From Amblyomma americanum (lineage: Eukaryota; Arthropoda; Arachnida; Ixodida; Ixodidae): 64,000 nt of DNA. Of the stretch, positions 34,182-45,504 are shown one piece after another. Below the pieces are notes generated by a model. It did no database searches, was not told the origin of the DNA, and was given only the letters and a program-made list of their open reading frames with translations. Numbering within the stretch: position 1 is the stretch's first letter; each line of letters starts with the position of its first letter. Both the position numbers and the translations under genes were made by a program. The stretch lies in the NCBI RefSeq assembly GCF_052857255.1, contig NC_135505.1, forward strand, positions 57,283,368 through 57,347,367, in the 5' to 3' direction.

Positions 34182-35510
34182 TCCTCGTTGTGCTCAAGCA
34201 CCTTCGTTCTGCTTTCCTCCAGGAGCTTCATGATCTCCCCATTTCTGAACAGTTGGGTGTGCAGAATACTTACGACCGTGTGCGTCGTCGATTCTTTTGC
34301 CCCGCCTCTGTCGCTGTACGTCGCTATGTTGCTGGCTGCGACGAGTGGGAGCGCCGATATCACCCCATCACTCTGTCATCCGGTCTGCTTGAGCCCATTG
34401 ACGTCCCGCGCGAATAATTCCATAGCGTCCGCTTAGACCTCTGGGGCCATTCCGGAATAGATCTCTGGAGCCAGATTGGTAGTTGCTACTACAGACTACG
34501 CTACTCGTTACGCCATCACGCAGCCGCTCCCCACCAGTACTGCAACTGATGTTGCCGACTTTCTTTCCACCGACTTCATCCTACGTCGTGGCGCTCCCCG
34601 TCAACTTCTAACCGACTGAGGCCGATGATTTCTGTTCAGAGTTGTCACCGACGTTTTTCGGTCGTTCTGTACAAAATATACGCTCACCGCCGCCTGCCAC
34701 TTGCAGAAAAACGTCCTCACAGGACGCCTAAACCACGCTCTCAACGATATGTTGGCTATGTATGTTTTTTTGGACCATCGCGACTGGGATATCGGTCTCC
34801 CCTATGTGACCTTCGCCTGCAACACCTCTCGTCATGACAATGCCGGTTACTGCCCTGTTTATATTTTGTACGGCGGCAAGCCCCTGCTGCCCCTGGACAC
34901 GCTGCTTCCCACTTCTAATGCTCAGCCATCTGCGTACGCCCAGGACGCCATTGCTCGTGCTGACCACGCCAGCCAACCTGCACACCCCCGGCTACTCGCT
35001 TCCCAGTCCTATCAGCAGGAATTCTACAACCGTCGTCACAGTATGGCCTCCTCTTCTAGCTCCCTCGTCCTGCTTTGGTCACGCTTTCGCCAAGTGGGGC
35101 TGACTGAAAAACTTCTATCCCGCTATATCGGCCCATACCGTGCCCTTCGCCAAGTCACCGCAGTCACCTACGAGATCGCTTCAGCCTTCGCCGGTGCCAC
35201 GTCCCCTCAGCCTCGGAGTGGTGTTGTGCACGTTTCTCGACTCAAACCTTACGTCTCGCACTCCTTTTCACTGCCCTTATGTAAACTGAGGCGGGGCCGT
35301 GCAACGGATAGTCTCTGTAAAGACGACGTGAAGGAAGTGTCCGGAGGGTACACGCTATCCCTCGGTGTTAGCTTCGATCTGTGCTCCGGTTGTCCTTGCG
35401 TCTGCCTAGATTTCGGGCAAAATAACAGTACTGTTATAAGGATTACACAAGCTTATGCGCCAAGCCGTCCCGTTTCTGACGTGTTTACAGAAGCCGCGTC
35501 CACAGTGTAG
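34182..35510 (+). pseudogene. Ty3/gypsy integrase remnant, gypsy-1B
   Basis: Zinc-finger remnant at 34190-34417 and an open C-terminal part of 269 residues from 34701 to 35510. The GPY/F module VGLTEKLLSRYIGPYRALRQ and VVHVSRLKPYV are intact as in A. The extra 46 residues relative to A arise from a one-base loss that carries the frame on into the terminal repeat, so they are not real integrase sequence. Confidence 0.8.
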
Positions 35511-35814
35511 AAACAGGCTCACATTTAAAGCAGCATATGTGAGTTGCTAAAAGTAAACGATAAAGTTTGTCTAAAGCTCGAAGCTTCACTTCGTGCTTTT
35601 TGTGAACCAACTAGAGGAGGGAAAGTGAAAATAAAAAAAGTCAGCCAATAATTGATAAATATTCTGTGTATTTCAAACGAAAAAATTGAATTCCCTTTCC
35701 GAGCGCTGTTTTACGAGAAGGGAAATAATGTCAAGCACACCACAACTTCTCGCTTTTGCAGAGCACACGTCGGATATGGCCCTATATCTTTTGTAGGCTT
35801 AGGGGTCTTTTGTC

Positions 35815-36243
35815 AATAGCGCTCAAGTCTCTTCAGTCGCGACCTGAAGTTGCCGTGCACTAGGAACTTCAATAATATACGAGACATATACTCATTTTCT
35901 TGACAATACGCACACCGTGCGCTCTCTGGGCCGCCAATTTTGTAAAAAAAAGTGCTTCGTGTTCGCCGTTCCTAAACGCAAGCGGGGAAGGAGCGTTTCT
36001 TGTCTTCTGCTGAAAGGTAATGGAATATCAAACCGCAGCAACGGATGGACGAAATGCAGATCAAAAACATCAATGGTTTGGCTCAAACCACATCTTTTGG
36101 TGATTTTATAAAGCGTAGACTTCAAGGAAGGGAGCCATGTGCCTCTCGTAACTGAAGTCCAGAAGGGAGGGCGCTGGCGCGTGCTTGCCCAGCGGCTGCA
36201 TCCGCTTCGGTGTTTCCAGGAAGAAAGCATTGTCCGGGTGTCG
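35815..36243 (-). pseudogene. Non-LTR RNase H and C-terminal fragment (LINE-2B)
   Basis: Copy of 15372-15800. A one-base gain near 36066 joins two frames that are separate in unit A, so the 112-residue frame 35892-36230 carries PLPFSRRQETLLPRLRLGTA in line with the upstream part. Confidence 0.6.
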
Positions 36244-37393
36244 ATTAGAAAACTATAATATACTTATTTTCGGTATCATTAGAAAATTTATTCAGTACTT
36301 CGTATATCCTGTCGAGCTTTCCATGGTAAGGAATGAGCGCTCACAAGAGATGTTAGTGCGGACTGGAAGTAGCCAAAGATCATCCACATAGGGGGTCTTT
36401 TTTTTTATTCGAGAAGTGTACAATGAGGCATAAGCTGAAAAAAGGAAGGAGGGGGGAAGGAATGCACAGGATTGAAAGTGAAAAGAAGGAGTGAAGAACC
36501 GTTGCGTTGAGGTAGTCGCAGAGGTTGTTAATGAAACGGTTGTCCATTGTCTACTTCACGAAGTCACTTTCGCGGTTCCACCGCAGGCTCACACCTCCCT
36601 GAGGAGCTGTTTTCTGATAGCAGCCGTCGCTGGGCACGTCCCACAACAAGTGCCGCACATCACAAATGTCCGGTGCAGCGCTACAGTGAGGGCACCTGTC
36701 AGGTGCTGGCAGATCTTTGGCACGCCACCAATGACGGACAGATGGGTGTCAGGGCCGCCCCTGCCCGAATCCGGCGCACGGATACCTCCTCCTGCCGAAT
36801 AAGACTACGGCGTGATTGTGCGAACACGGAGGAATTAGAGTGCGTGTTCGCTGGCGCAGAACTTCGGAATCGGAAACATGGGATATGAACGGATCTGGGG
36901 GAAGAGGGGAAGGTGGCGGATCGTCTAATGTATGAATATGAGTCATAGCATCCTCTTGAATGTTATGTGGATCCTGGGCATGGCCGCGAATCCAGTGTAT
37001 GCGCACAGGACTGGATACTTTGCCCAAAGCACATGAATTGACTGTGAAATCTGGAACTTCCGTCGAACAGCCTTAAGCTATTTAAGGGCGGCGCGGGAGT
37101 CCGGTGTAAATATGAACTGTATTGAGTGTTGGAACGAGCGGAAGGGAAGCAATGGCATTATAAATGGCTTGAAGTTCCAATGCCAGGGGAGTGCACGTAT
37201 CCGCAGTATACGTCGCACGAGAGTTTAGATGCGGATGAGATGGACTATACACAGCAGTAACTTCCCCTCTCTGCAGAATGTGATGCATCCGTGTATAATA
37301 TGCACCCTTCAGGCAAATACGCTGCTGATACCGACACGGAAACAGTGGGGCTATTGTCAGCGAGCTGGCAATAGGACCGCGGTGGAAGTGTCT

Positions 37394-38153
37394 TTAAACG
37401 ATGAAGTTTGAGGTTCTGTTTTGAGCTCTATTCGCCACCCGTTCGTCGATGATTGCACTGAGTGTATTAAGTTGGGCGAACTCCTGTAGCACAGGTATGG
37501 GTGTTAAACGAGGCAGATATGTTATGACGCGCATAGCCTCACGATTGATAGCTTCAAGGGAGTCCCACTGTCTGCGGGTGAGACGTTGAAATTGTGCCTG
37601 ATATACTATCCGTGGCTGAAGGATAGAGCGCACAAGCTGGCGGGCCGTATGAGCACGTGCGCCACCAGAGCGCACAGCTATGCGACGAATCAGACCTAGA
37701 GTAGCGTGAGCCGATTTACGGGTGGCTGTCAGCCACGGGGTGCCAGTCCCAGATGTATGGAGGAGAAGACCAAGAATACGAACAGTTTCTACCTGAGGAA
37801 TCAGAGAATTATGTACCGTAAAATTTAAAGGGGGAGCTTTCCGTAAGCCGGCTTTATTTCCAATTCGAATGAAACAAGATTTAGTAGGAGAGAGTGTTAG
37901 ACCCACAGGTGGGGACGCGAGATGTCAATACATCCAGCGCGTGTTTAAGGACCGACTGATGAATAGACGTATCTGGATGACAGCACCGCAAGGTTATATC
38001 ATCGGCATACGCAAGCACGCGGATAGAAGGGATGGTCTCTAGGGCTCGAACAATAAGAATTAGAGCCACATTAAATAATATGGGTGGCGAGAACGGAGCC
38101 CTGCGGCACTCCTCTATTGGAAGTGAAGTTATAAAAGGGCTTTCCGTGGACAC
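37394..38153 (-). pseudogene. Non-LTR RT, LINE-3B, frame-broken
   Basis: Contains VLAYADDITLRC and the thumb region in two overlapping frames. The join near 37910 (ACAGGTGGGGAC against ACAGGTGGGAC in A) and another near 38088 (GGGTGGCGAG against GGGTGCGAG) are one-base gains next to short G-runs. These could be sequencing errors as easily as mutations. Confidence 0.75.
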
Positions 38154-38257
38154 GGACGCTGAAGGTTCGATTTGCTAAAAAGGCGCGAATGGAGAGGAGG
38201 AACCGGTGAGGGAGACCAAGAGTTTGAAGGGAGGCAAGAATGGCAAAGTGAAGGATG

Positions 38258-38917
38258 TTATCTTATGCCTTTGTTATGTCTGTAGCGATTAAGGTTCGCA
38301 CAACGTGACTCTGCGGAGACGTGGTCAAGCACGTCAGCAGCCAAAGTAGCAAGGCCGTCCTCCGTTCCAATTTGTGGGCGGGAACCAATTTGGGAATCTG
38401 GGTAACAATCATGAGATTCCAGCAACCACGACAAGCGTGCGGCTAGAATGTTTTCATAAAAGCTTACAGAAGGTAGGCGTAAGGAAAATTGGACGAAGAG
38501 CCGAGAGAGATACTGGAGGCTGACCTGACTTGGGTATTGGAACCACAATAGAATGCTTCCAGTCTCCCGGCATGACGTCAGAAAGCCACACTTCGTTAAG
38601 AGTATCAAGTAGGGTTTGCAAAGCCCTCCCTTCCAAGTTACGGAATAAGAGTTAGGTATGCCGTCGTGCCCGGGAGTAGCAGTAGTTTTTAAACGTTCAA
38701 TGGAGGCCAGCAGCTCTGCCATGGTGAGGTCAGAAGTAATCCCATCGGAGGGCTCTGTAACCGATAAATCAGGTGGAGACGTAGCGGTGCAGTCATGGTT
38801 TGGAAAAAATTGACGGGCCGCTTGTTGTGCAAATGTGTGTTCATCCACATTTAGAGCGATCCGTACGCTCTCTGTGTAATCTGCAACCTGAGAAGGGCGC
38901 TCCATGGCGTGAAACAC
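38258..38917 (-). pseudogene. Non-LTR RT N-terminal blocks, LINE-3B
   Basis: One 219-residue frame that fuses two frames separate in unit A, because of a base lost near 38648. It includes ATPGHDGIPNS and SRPQIGTEDGLATLAADVLD. Between them the reading is out of frame, so the WKxxxVxPIPK block is found instead in the short overlapping frame 38454-38636. Confidence 0.75.
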
Positions 38918-39335
38918 TCTCCAAAGATGTCGATTGCCCTGCGTAGAGGACAGGCGGGCACACCATGCAGCCCAGCGTTGCCTGCCTAGACGCTTTGCAT
39001 AGCGCCGCTACCGTGCGGTAGCGCGGTGAAGAGTAGGAAGAGCCGACGGGTCATCGGGGTGACGAGTAGCGTAAAGATCCGCCTGGCGACGAAGAGCCCA
39101 CAGATTCAAGAGATGTCCGGGTTTGGGTCGTATTCATTTACAGTAGTGGTTAGAGTGTGAGTAGCGAGAACAGCAGAGAGAGTAGACAGTGCTGAAGAGG
39201 GGTTGAATGTAGATAAATGATTGTCTGCGCGTACAGAGTCCCATGAAGTTATTCGTACAGTGCGGTGTATTTTTCCGTAGACGCGTAGGCGTGATGGACA
39301 TGCGGGGTCTCGCACCGATGAGGTTAACCTAAGAA

Positions 39336-40641
39336 CCTAATAAATGGAGTAAATTTCAGCAATCGTTGATTTTGTCGCGTGAGTAAATTCATATGTCCGG
39401 CGCTCATTTAGGTGCGGAGTCATAAATGCGGGCGATGATGAATTTTCGAAGCAGTATATAGATAAGTGTAACCGAGATACCAAATGCGTATCTTGTAAAG
39501 TGCTAACTGCTTACCAGCAGATATCATCATGTAATGCCAGCTAATTCTCCCTTCAACACAAACCAATGTATTGTACTGGTAACTAAAAGGCACGGGGAAT
39601 TTTCTGGGTATCGTTTTCAAGAATTCATAACTTGAAAGAAGCCATTGAATTTACACGATAAGTTTTTCGATAGAGAAACTGAACAAAATAAAGAAGGTGT
39701 TGTTCCCGCTCACACAAATTTCGTTTTTCTTAGCACGGCTCTCCAACTCGTTGTTCCGCCCCTACAACTCGGCGTTTGTTCGCCGTTGTAATTGTGCTGC
39801 AAACAAACACCTATTGCTCCGAAGGGACTGCTTGCTGTGTGAAACTGTAGCCATCAAAAAATTAAAAAATAAAGTGTTTCGAAAGCAATAGGTACGAATA
39901 TGAAGAATTCTGCTAGTTGCAGTGGTTGCATGTTCAGAAAATAGAGCACGAATAATACAAAAGCAAGCCTCGCGTGTTGGATATTGGTCTTCCTCCTCGT
40001 ATTTTTCGCGATGTGTTTGCCAAGCATATAGTGATAGGTATCGTGCACAGTCATAGGTTTCTGATGCCGTATTTCTCATTTGTGTTAACTTGAGTGACGT
40101 TATTAAGTTTCCGCACGGCTGATGAGCACAGCAGGCACTCAGAATTATGCAAATTTGTTCTTGTATCTCTAACCTCCAAATCTTCCGAACAACTAGGCCT
40201 CAGAAGTAAGCCAATGTGAAGTAGTAACCTTTTTTATGAAGCGCTGCGCTTGAAACCAAAAAACAACAACAAAAGTTTGAAACAATAGTAGTGTTATTAT
40301 TTACAGAGAAAATGAAACAGAAATACTGGTTCTAAAATCAAATAAGGAACGAAAGAAAATCCGACCTGCTCTTAAGCCTACTGATGAAGGCAGTGCTGAG
40401 ACTTCTTGCGAGCGGTTGCGCGATGTTTCGCGGAGCGGTAAGTTGCGCTAGTATCGGTCGCAGCGCACAAAGCCTTGCAACGTTATGGGATGTTTGGAAG
40501 GGTAAATAGGCGCTTTGGGCAGTGTAAACTTCCACACCGCTATTAATAACTAATGTAAATAAAGGATCAATGTGTCAGGAAATTATATTAAAGGCTAAGT
40601 TCTTCCACGCCAATCTATGTGTTGAGTGGCGATGACTGGGA
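39336..40641. other. No gene recognised (end of unit B)
   Basis: Copy of 18891-20198, AT-rich and without recognised genes. It runs directly into unit C. Confidence 0.55.
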
Positions 40642-40681
40642 TCATGGTGTAAACACATCATGGTTAATGAATATCTTATCG
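40642..40681. repeat. Start of a third tandem unit (unit C)
   Basis: These 40 bases repeat the start of unit B (20199-20238) apart from one missing T, and the about 50 bases before them repeat the end of unit A (20147-20198). The same junction therefore occurs twice, which shows at least three units. The sequence stops at the N gap immediately after. Confidence 0.85.
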
Positions 40682-40781
40682 NNNNNNNNNNNNNNNNNNN
40701 NNNNNNNNNNNNNNNNNNNNNNNNNNNNNNNNNNNNNNNNNNNNNNNNNNNNNNNNNNNNNNNNNNNNNNNNNNNNNNNNN
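40682..40781. other. Assembly gap (100 N)
   Basis: A run of exactly 100 N, the usual placeholder for a scaffold gap of unknown length. It interrupts the start of unit C, where a near-identical 20-kb tandem repeat would be expected to stop an assembler. The sequence to the right is not part of the 20-kb unit. Confidence 0.98.
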
Positions 40782-40839
40782 TTTAGTGCATGAAAGTGTT
40801 TTCTGAAATTCCTGCATCTTATTTTGTGGCTGATATTTT

Positions 40840-41500
40840 GCTCTGTTTCTTTTTCTTCTACAAAATCACGAGACTTCTATCAACGACTTCCGGATCAACT
40901 TCCAAATCAATCTCTTCGATAGCGTCCTGAACAGATTGAATAACTCCCTTGCTTCAATCGTTAATATCACTTATCGGGTCCTGTCCCGACCTGACACTTC
41001 AAAAGGTATCCCAATGTATAGTCTCAACTCTCCTCTTACTGTTGACCGGTGGGCCATTCTCAACTATGATCTCTAGTATCCTATGATCGCTACCTAGGTC
41101 TTCCCCAGTGTTGCTCCATGTAGCAGTGATGCCACTCCCGCCAACGGTTAGATCTGGTGTCGTGTCCTCGGATATGCTATTTCTCTTCATAGTCAGGCAC
41201 ATCCGGTCCGTAATGAGGATGAGCCCATGTGGTTTAATTTTATCCCAGAGATTTCTGCCTTTAACATCGTGAATTTTTAACCCCATGCCTGATTGTGCGC
41301 ATTAAAATCGCCCACTATCAAGAGTGGACTGCTTTTTGAAATAACCTTGGTTACCGTAAAAGTATTGCAAAAGTCACATTTGCGCGGCTGCGTCAGCTAT
41401 ACACGCTAGGGATGAAAAGAGTATTGTTTTTGCGATTCCGAGGGAGGAAGGAGTTCGACCAAAACATGATCGATCTGCGCATTCTCCGTCTCGTGCTGCA
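40840..41500 (-). pseudogene. Non-LTR endonuclease fragment
   Basis: On -, LLIVGDFNAHNQAWG (about 41281-41325) is the catalytic GDFNAHxxxWG motif of the apurinic-type endonuclease. A frameshift at about 41280 leads to the frame 40999-41286 with KGRNLWDKI, TTPDLTVGGSGI and DLGSDHRILEIIV. The latter has the catalytic SDH. The downstream part to about 40840 is the linker before RT; the RT itself is cut off at the gap. Both catalytic motifs are kept, but the frame is broken. Confidence 0.8.
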
Positions 41501-41599
41501 GCATTGAAATATTTCTTTTTACAAAGGTATCCAATTGGGTAGCGTGACCCGACCCCGCAAAAGATTTGTAACCCGCTAATTTGTTGAAAGCTATTTAAG

Positions 41600-41960
41600 A
41601 ATTTGTTTTACTATTTTTATAGCTTTATTGTTTTATTTTTATCTGCTATTATTTTATATGCGTATCATCATCACCGTAATAACTAGCATCATGAACGCTA
41701 TCCATAACCATAAACTATTTCATCACTATAAACTATTTTCATCACTATCAATATCGTTAGCTTCTTTAGCACTACCATCACTATCACTATATCTAGGACT
41801 GTCATTATGGGTAGCCATGATTATCACTACCTATCACATTTTTGCTATCTATTTACTAATTGTCACTACTATCATTACATATTTGTTGCTTATCAACAGT
41901 TGCTTAATCGGCTTTTACATTTTTTTTATTTGCCATACAACTAACTTATGATTGACAGTG
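41600..41960. repeat. AT-rich low-complexity tract with ATC/ACTATCA motifs
   Basis: Repeated ATCATC, TCACTATCA and CTATTTCATCACTATAAAC-like words suggest an eroded trinucleotide microsatellite or an old retroelement tail. The 107-residue frame here is an artefact of composition. Confidence 0.55.
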
Positions 41961-42090
41961 CGTGCGGACACTTCTGCGGACAACTTCCCGACGTTCGTCC
42001 ACGCCATTCATAAGCCAAGAAAGCTTTATGTAATGCCACTGTAATGCCGCTGTGGCGCTGTGGGTAAATAAATACAAAGAAAATAAATGG

Positions 42091-42322
42091 TTTAAGAGGG
42101 TGTTATGTCCCAAAGTGACTTAGGCTGTGAGGTACGGCGTAGGGGAGGTGTGCGGATAACTTCGACCACCTGGGGTTCTTTAACATGCACTGAAATCGCA
42201 CAGTACGCGGGCATCTGGCATTTCGCCTCCATCAAAATGCGACCGGCGCCGCCGGGATCCATCTCGCATCTTTCGGGTCAGCAGCCGAGCGCCATAACCA
42301 CTGAGCCACCGTAGGGACACCA
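42091..42322 (-). mobile_element. tRNA-derived SINE, Ruka-like
   Basis: On -, the head reads TGGCTCAGTGGTTATGGCGC (on + about 42289-42308), a textbook pol III box A. It is followed by TGCTGACCCGAAAGATGCGA and GGATCCCGG at the box B place, then the body with GGCGCCGGTCGCATTTTGAT, GGAGGCGAAATGCC, CAGTGCATGTTAAAGAACCC and CAGGTGGTCGAAGTTATCC. I know this body from the Ruka SINE family described in ixodid ticks. The box B is decayed, so it is probably not transcribed. It is the best single pointer to the host group. Confidence 0.85.
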
Positions 42323-42557
42323 AAAAAGACATACGCCTTTCATATGGGATACTCAATAATACTTGTGGAATATTTTTTTAAAGAAACGCTTGCGCCGTAA
42401 ACTATCCCATCAGTACTTTATTAATCGCGTGTACCTTCTAAGCAAAGCTGTGCGATGTGCAAGGACGGTGACTGAAGTATTAAATGCAACGAATTGAATT
42501 TTCTTGCTTTTCACAAGTGTTATGCGATAATTTGCATAATTGCATCGTTGCCCAGCC

Positions 42558-42680
42558 TTGGTAGCTCCGTGAAATTGGCATGCGGAGCTGGTTTACGGGT
42601 TCGAGTTCAGTGGCGGCGGCACATTTCGATGGAGATCCAAGCGAAAAACAGCAATTTAATACTTTGGTTACTAGTCAAAG
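42558..42680 (+). mobile_element. Second Ruka-like SINE fragment
   Basis: On +, GGTAGCTCCGTGAAATTGGC (42560) resembles a box A region and GGGTTCGAGTTC (42597-42608) is a good box B. GCGGCGGCACATTTCGATGG then matches the SINE body. The part after about 42665 is lost. Orientation is opposite to the SINE 240 bp to the left. Confidence 0.65.
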
Positions 42681-43133
42681 CCTCACTTGGTCCAAAATAA
42701 AGCGTGAGCAATCCGATTCGGAGTACTCTATATATGTGTTCATCTATGTTCATAGGATTCATATCCTCATATCCTCCGGGCTCGATCTGCCGCTCTCTCC
42801 GTGCAGGGTTCTACGTATTCGCTGTAAAGCTGTAATTACTAACACTGAAATATAAAGTCATTACTCACCTATAAGAGGAGTGCTGTCATCTTAAAGGCGT
42901 CCACTGTGCAGTGGTCACCACTGTTGTATTCCATCCACGTCATTCTAGAGCAACGTAATGTCAGAAATGTGAGCACTGATTGCACAGCAGCCTGTTCTAA
43001 CTTGGTTCCCGACCAGTGATCTACTTTATTTCGGTCTCTAATTTTTCTCAAATTCAAGCTGGTTAAGGTGGATTTCAGTGCGCCTCTTCCAGTCCCAGAA
43101 TGCTTAGGTGATTGTCTTCCTTTTGCGGCATGA

Positions 43134-43160
43134 AACTACTTTCCCACTGTGAAAGTAGTT
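43134..43160. other. Perfect 10-bp stem hairpin
   Basis: AACTACTTTC (43134-43143) and its exact complement GAAAGTAGTT (43151-43160) flank a 7-base loop. No T-run or gene context shows a role. Confidence 0.6.
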
Positions 43161-43612
43161 AAATAGCGGTACTTCACGTAAATTCCACGTTATCGGCATG
43201 ATGCCTCAATGAATGAAGCCTCTAGTCGCCCCAAAAACCGCCGGCGCTTTTTGGCAGTTGAGGAAGGTCAGTAGAAAGGGTGGGGGGTGGGAGGCTTGTG
43301 AAGGGTGTTTCAGATCTCTGCCCTTATGGTTCCCTGTTTTGGAAGGTCGGAGATCCCTGACCGATGCATGCTTTGTCGCATGAAAATGCGCTTGGAGGCC
43401 TAGGGCCCCCAATTAGGTGAAGAGCGAGAGCTTGGCCTATACGGAGGCCTGAAAAGAAGCACGATACTTTTCAGAAGTGTTGCCAAGTCTCACGCTATCC
43501 CCAGTCCTGAGCTCAATTTTTTTGTCTTACAACCCAGCCCTATCAGCTACGTCCCTGGGGAGATAAGGAGACTCCCATAGCCCGCTCCCCCGCCGGGGGG
43601 TCGCTGTAGCAT

Positions 43613-43800
43613 GTATTCCTCGATCATATTATTAAGGCGAAAGCCTTTAACGGCTCATACTCGCGGTGCCCGTCCTTCCGTGACACACATCAGCTCGATA
43701 ATAAAAAAAAATCTTTGTGCACGATGGAATTCGAACCACCATCCTTCTGTTCCCCGTCAGAGAGTGCTAACGGCTACGCTACTTCCTGCCAACGCATATC
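43613..43800 (-). mobile_element. tRNA-derived SINE (second family)
   Basis: On -, TAGCGTAGCCGTTAGCAC (about 43764-43781) is box A-like and GGTTCGAATTCC (43726-43737) is box B. The T and acceptor stems do not fold as a tRNA. A T-run follows and then GGACGGGCACCGCGAGTATG, GAGCCGTTAAAGGC and TTTCGCCTTAATAAT. I recall this tail from tick repeats but cannot name the family. Confidence 0.6.
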
Positions 43801-43809
43801 TAGTTCTGC

Positions 43810-44930
43810 TTGTGTAGGACGCTAAAACAAAAGGCGTTGAATCAGATGGATGCCTCCCAAACGCCCTGCATTGTCTCGAGCTTTTACGATTCATTAATAT
43901 TGGCTCTAAACATGTTATACAAGACGGGTAAGTGCAGATACCCTATTTTTCTTATTTTCATTGAATGTCTCAACAATTCTTTACAGTTACCATAATTTTA
44001 ACTTTCTCATTTGGGCTGCAGGCTCTCTTTACGTTGCCTCGATTACAACTGAGCGGCGGAAGTAACAGATTTGCTCCCTTTCCGAGGACGAAGAAGAAGC
44101 AGAGAAGCAGCAGCTTTACTGCATCACTGCGTGTTCTCCCAGGTGCATCCCAACCACATCACCACAGGTGGCGCTCTCCAAAAAGAGCCCATTGCTCTGT
44201 CTACAGGTGCGATATGATTTAGGATCGGCTGGACAATATTGTCATTTGGCACCAATTAAAGTTGAGAGTTAACGGCTCCGACATAATACGAAGGGCACGC
44301 TGATTTTTTGCCCAAGCGTAACAGCTCATACAATTCCGAACTTGGAACTCGTAACATAATATCAGCGGCCGGTTGAAAAGCCGATTTGCCTAGACATCAC
44401 GATATGGTTGAAAAAGAAAAACATATACCGACTGGGTTCATCGAAGGACAGGCTTACTGTCCGCGATTGAGCTCTGTAGTAAAGCAGTTACGGTCCTTAC
44501 GAAGCTATCCGGGTCTTCAGGCGTGAAGGTGATGCTCCTTCTCATCCTCCAGAGGTTCTTGCTTTGGCGTTTAGTAATTAATCACTACAGGGCTCAGAAC
44601 CATACTGTCTGGCTGAGATACTTTTCACCAACATGTGAAAAATAGCGACCGCAGTGGAAGGGTAGAAGTGTGTCTTGTGTGGCTAGGAGGCAGGCCGTTA
44701 CTCTTACTGCTTGGCTAAATGCCTTCGAGTATTCCTCGTCACTATCTCGAATGGTCCCCACGTGCATCTAGCTACCTTACTCTGCCTCTTCCCTCTATGG
44801 AGTAGGCACGCTTGGTGCGTTGGTCAGTGCTCACAGCTTGGTTCAGGGTGTAATATGCATAAAAGCAGCAGTCTGGAAACTATAACGGCTACTTTGTTTG
44901 GTGTGTCTCCCATAACTTGAACAAATAGTC
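43810..44930. other. No gene recognised
   Basis: Only short frames. A weak read of YGPYEAIRVFRREGDAP at about 44490-44545 on + hints at a gypsy integrase end but lacks supporting flanks. Confidence 0.45.
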
Positions 44931-45283
44931 GAATAGGTACCAGGAGTAAAAAAATAGTCAACAAAAAGACTGCGGCGCACCCTAAGGGAGCGTCCTTCCG
45001 ACACAAGGTCCTCGTCGTCTGGTCCCGACGGGCCTGTGGCCGACAGTAGAAATGGAAGGACGTCCGCCACCCTGCACAATCAGTCAAGCGGTCGTTGTGC
45101 AGCGAGGGGTGCCTTGCATTCACTGGGACCCGCGCCGTTCGTCTCTGCGCCAAAGGGAGCGGGCCAGCCAGTGCCGTTCACCTGAACAGTCTTCCGGTGA
45201 GGTGGGTAGGAACAGAGTTCCTCCTCACGCCAACCTGCCAGCGTGTGCCTATGTCTTAACCATTCGGCCACAGCACTGGTGAT
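44931..45283 (-). mobile_element. Possible tRNA(Ser)-like SINE
   Basis: On -, GTGGCCGAATGGTTAAGAC (about 45253-45271) is close to the D-arm and box A of tRNA-Ser or tRNA-Leu. No clean box B follows: the expected site reads GGTTGGCGTGAGG. The body contains GAACGGCACTGGCTGGCCCG. The lack of box B and of an anticodon stem argues against a functional tRNA. Confidence 0.4.
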
Positions 45284-45504
45284 TACACATGGAGTATATG
45301 AGCTATATGTATCTATGATGTAAGAATGTTCTAGCCCAGGTTGGCCGCGGGTGGGAGTTGCAATATTCCCACAGTTCTTGCCCTCCTCTCACGTCAAGAC
45401 GTGGCAGGGGCGGGTGTACAGGTCCATTCGAGGTCCATTCGGATCCCTCGATCGCAGACGGTCGTTCTCAAAAGCGCCGAGTTCTCGAGACTTTAGGTAG
45501 AACA

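Larger units (their letters stand above)
30227..35406 (+). mobile_element. Decayed Ty3/gypsy retrotransposon, unit B (gypsy-1B)
   Basis: Copy of gypsy-1A with the same domain order and shared frame breaks. Terminal-repeat remnants lie at 30227-30302 and about 35338-35406. Small differences from A include one base lost in the RT PFGLC block, two bases gained before the RNase H connection (about 33885) and one base lost near the 3' end that lengthens the integrase frame. Confidence 0.85.
36394..39335 (-). mobile_element. 5'-truncated non-LTR retrotransposon, unit B (LINE-3B)
   Basis: Copy of LINE-3A with the same poly(A) end (36398-36408 on +) and the same 5' truncation. The RT to RNase H frame that is open for 357 residues in unit A is broken here into frames at 37082-37288, 37394-37906 and 37881-38153 by single-base indels. 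YADD (VLAYADDITLRC), ATPGHDGIP and the RNase H residues can still be read. Confidence 0.8.
20199..40641. repeat. Tandem segmental repeat, unit B (about 20.4 kb)
   Basis: Second unit of the array. The offset from unit A is about 20198 at the start, 20196 from about 3 to 9.4 kb, 20199 after a G-run length change, about 20440 after a 227-bp insertion plus its 14-bp duplicated target, and 20443 to 20446 near the end. The 245-base excess over unit A is therefore almost wholly that insertion. Many remaining differences are single bases in homopolymers, which can be real or sequencing error. Confidence 0.9.

Noticed and set aside
41628..41951. 107-residue hydrophobic + frame that could look like a membrane protein
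   Set aside because: The sequence is an AT-rich eroded microsatellite; Leu, Ile and Phe dominate by composition.
43726..43800. A functional tRNA gene on -
   Set aside because: Box A-like and box B sequences are present but T and acceptor stems do not pair, so a tRNA-derived SINE is the better reading.
44490..44545. Gypsy integrase GPY/F scrap on + (YGPYEAIRVFRREG)
   Set aside because: One short match, with no supporting sequence before or after it.
45204..45275. tRNA-Ser gene on -
   Set aside because: Only the D-arm region resembles a tRNA; no box B and no anticodon stem follow.
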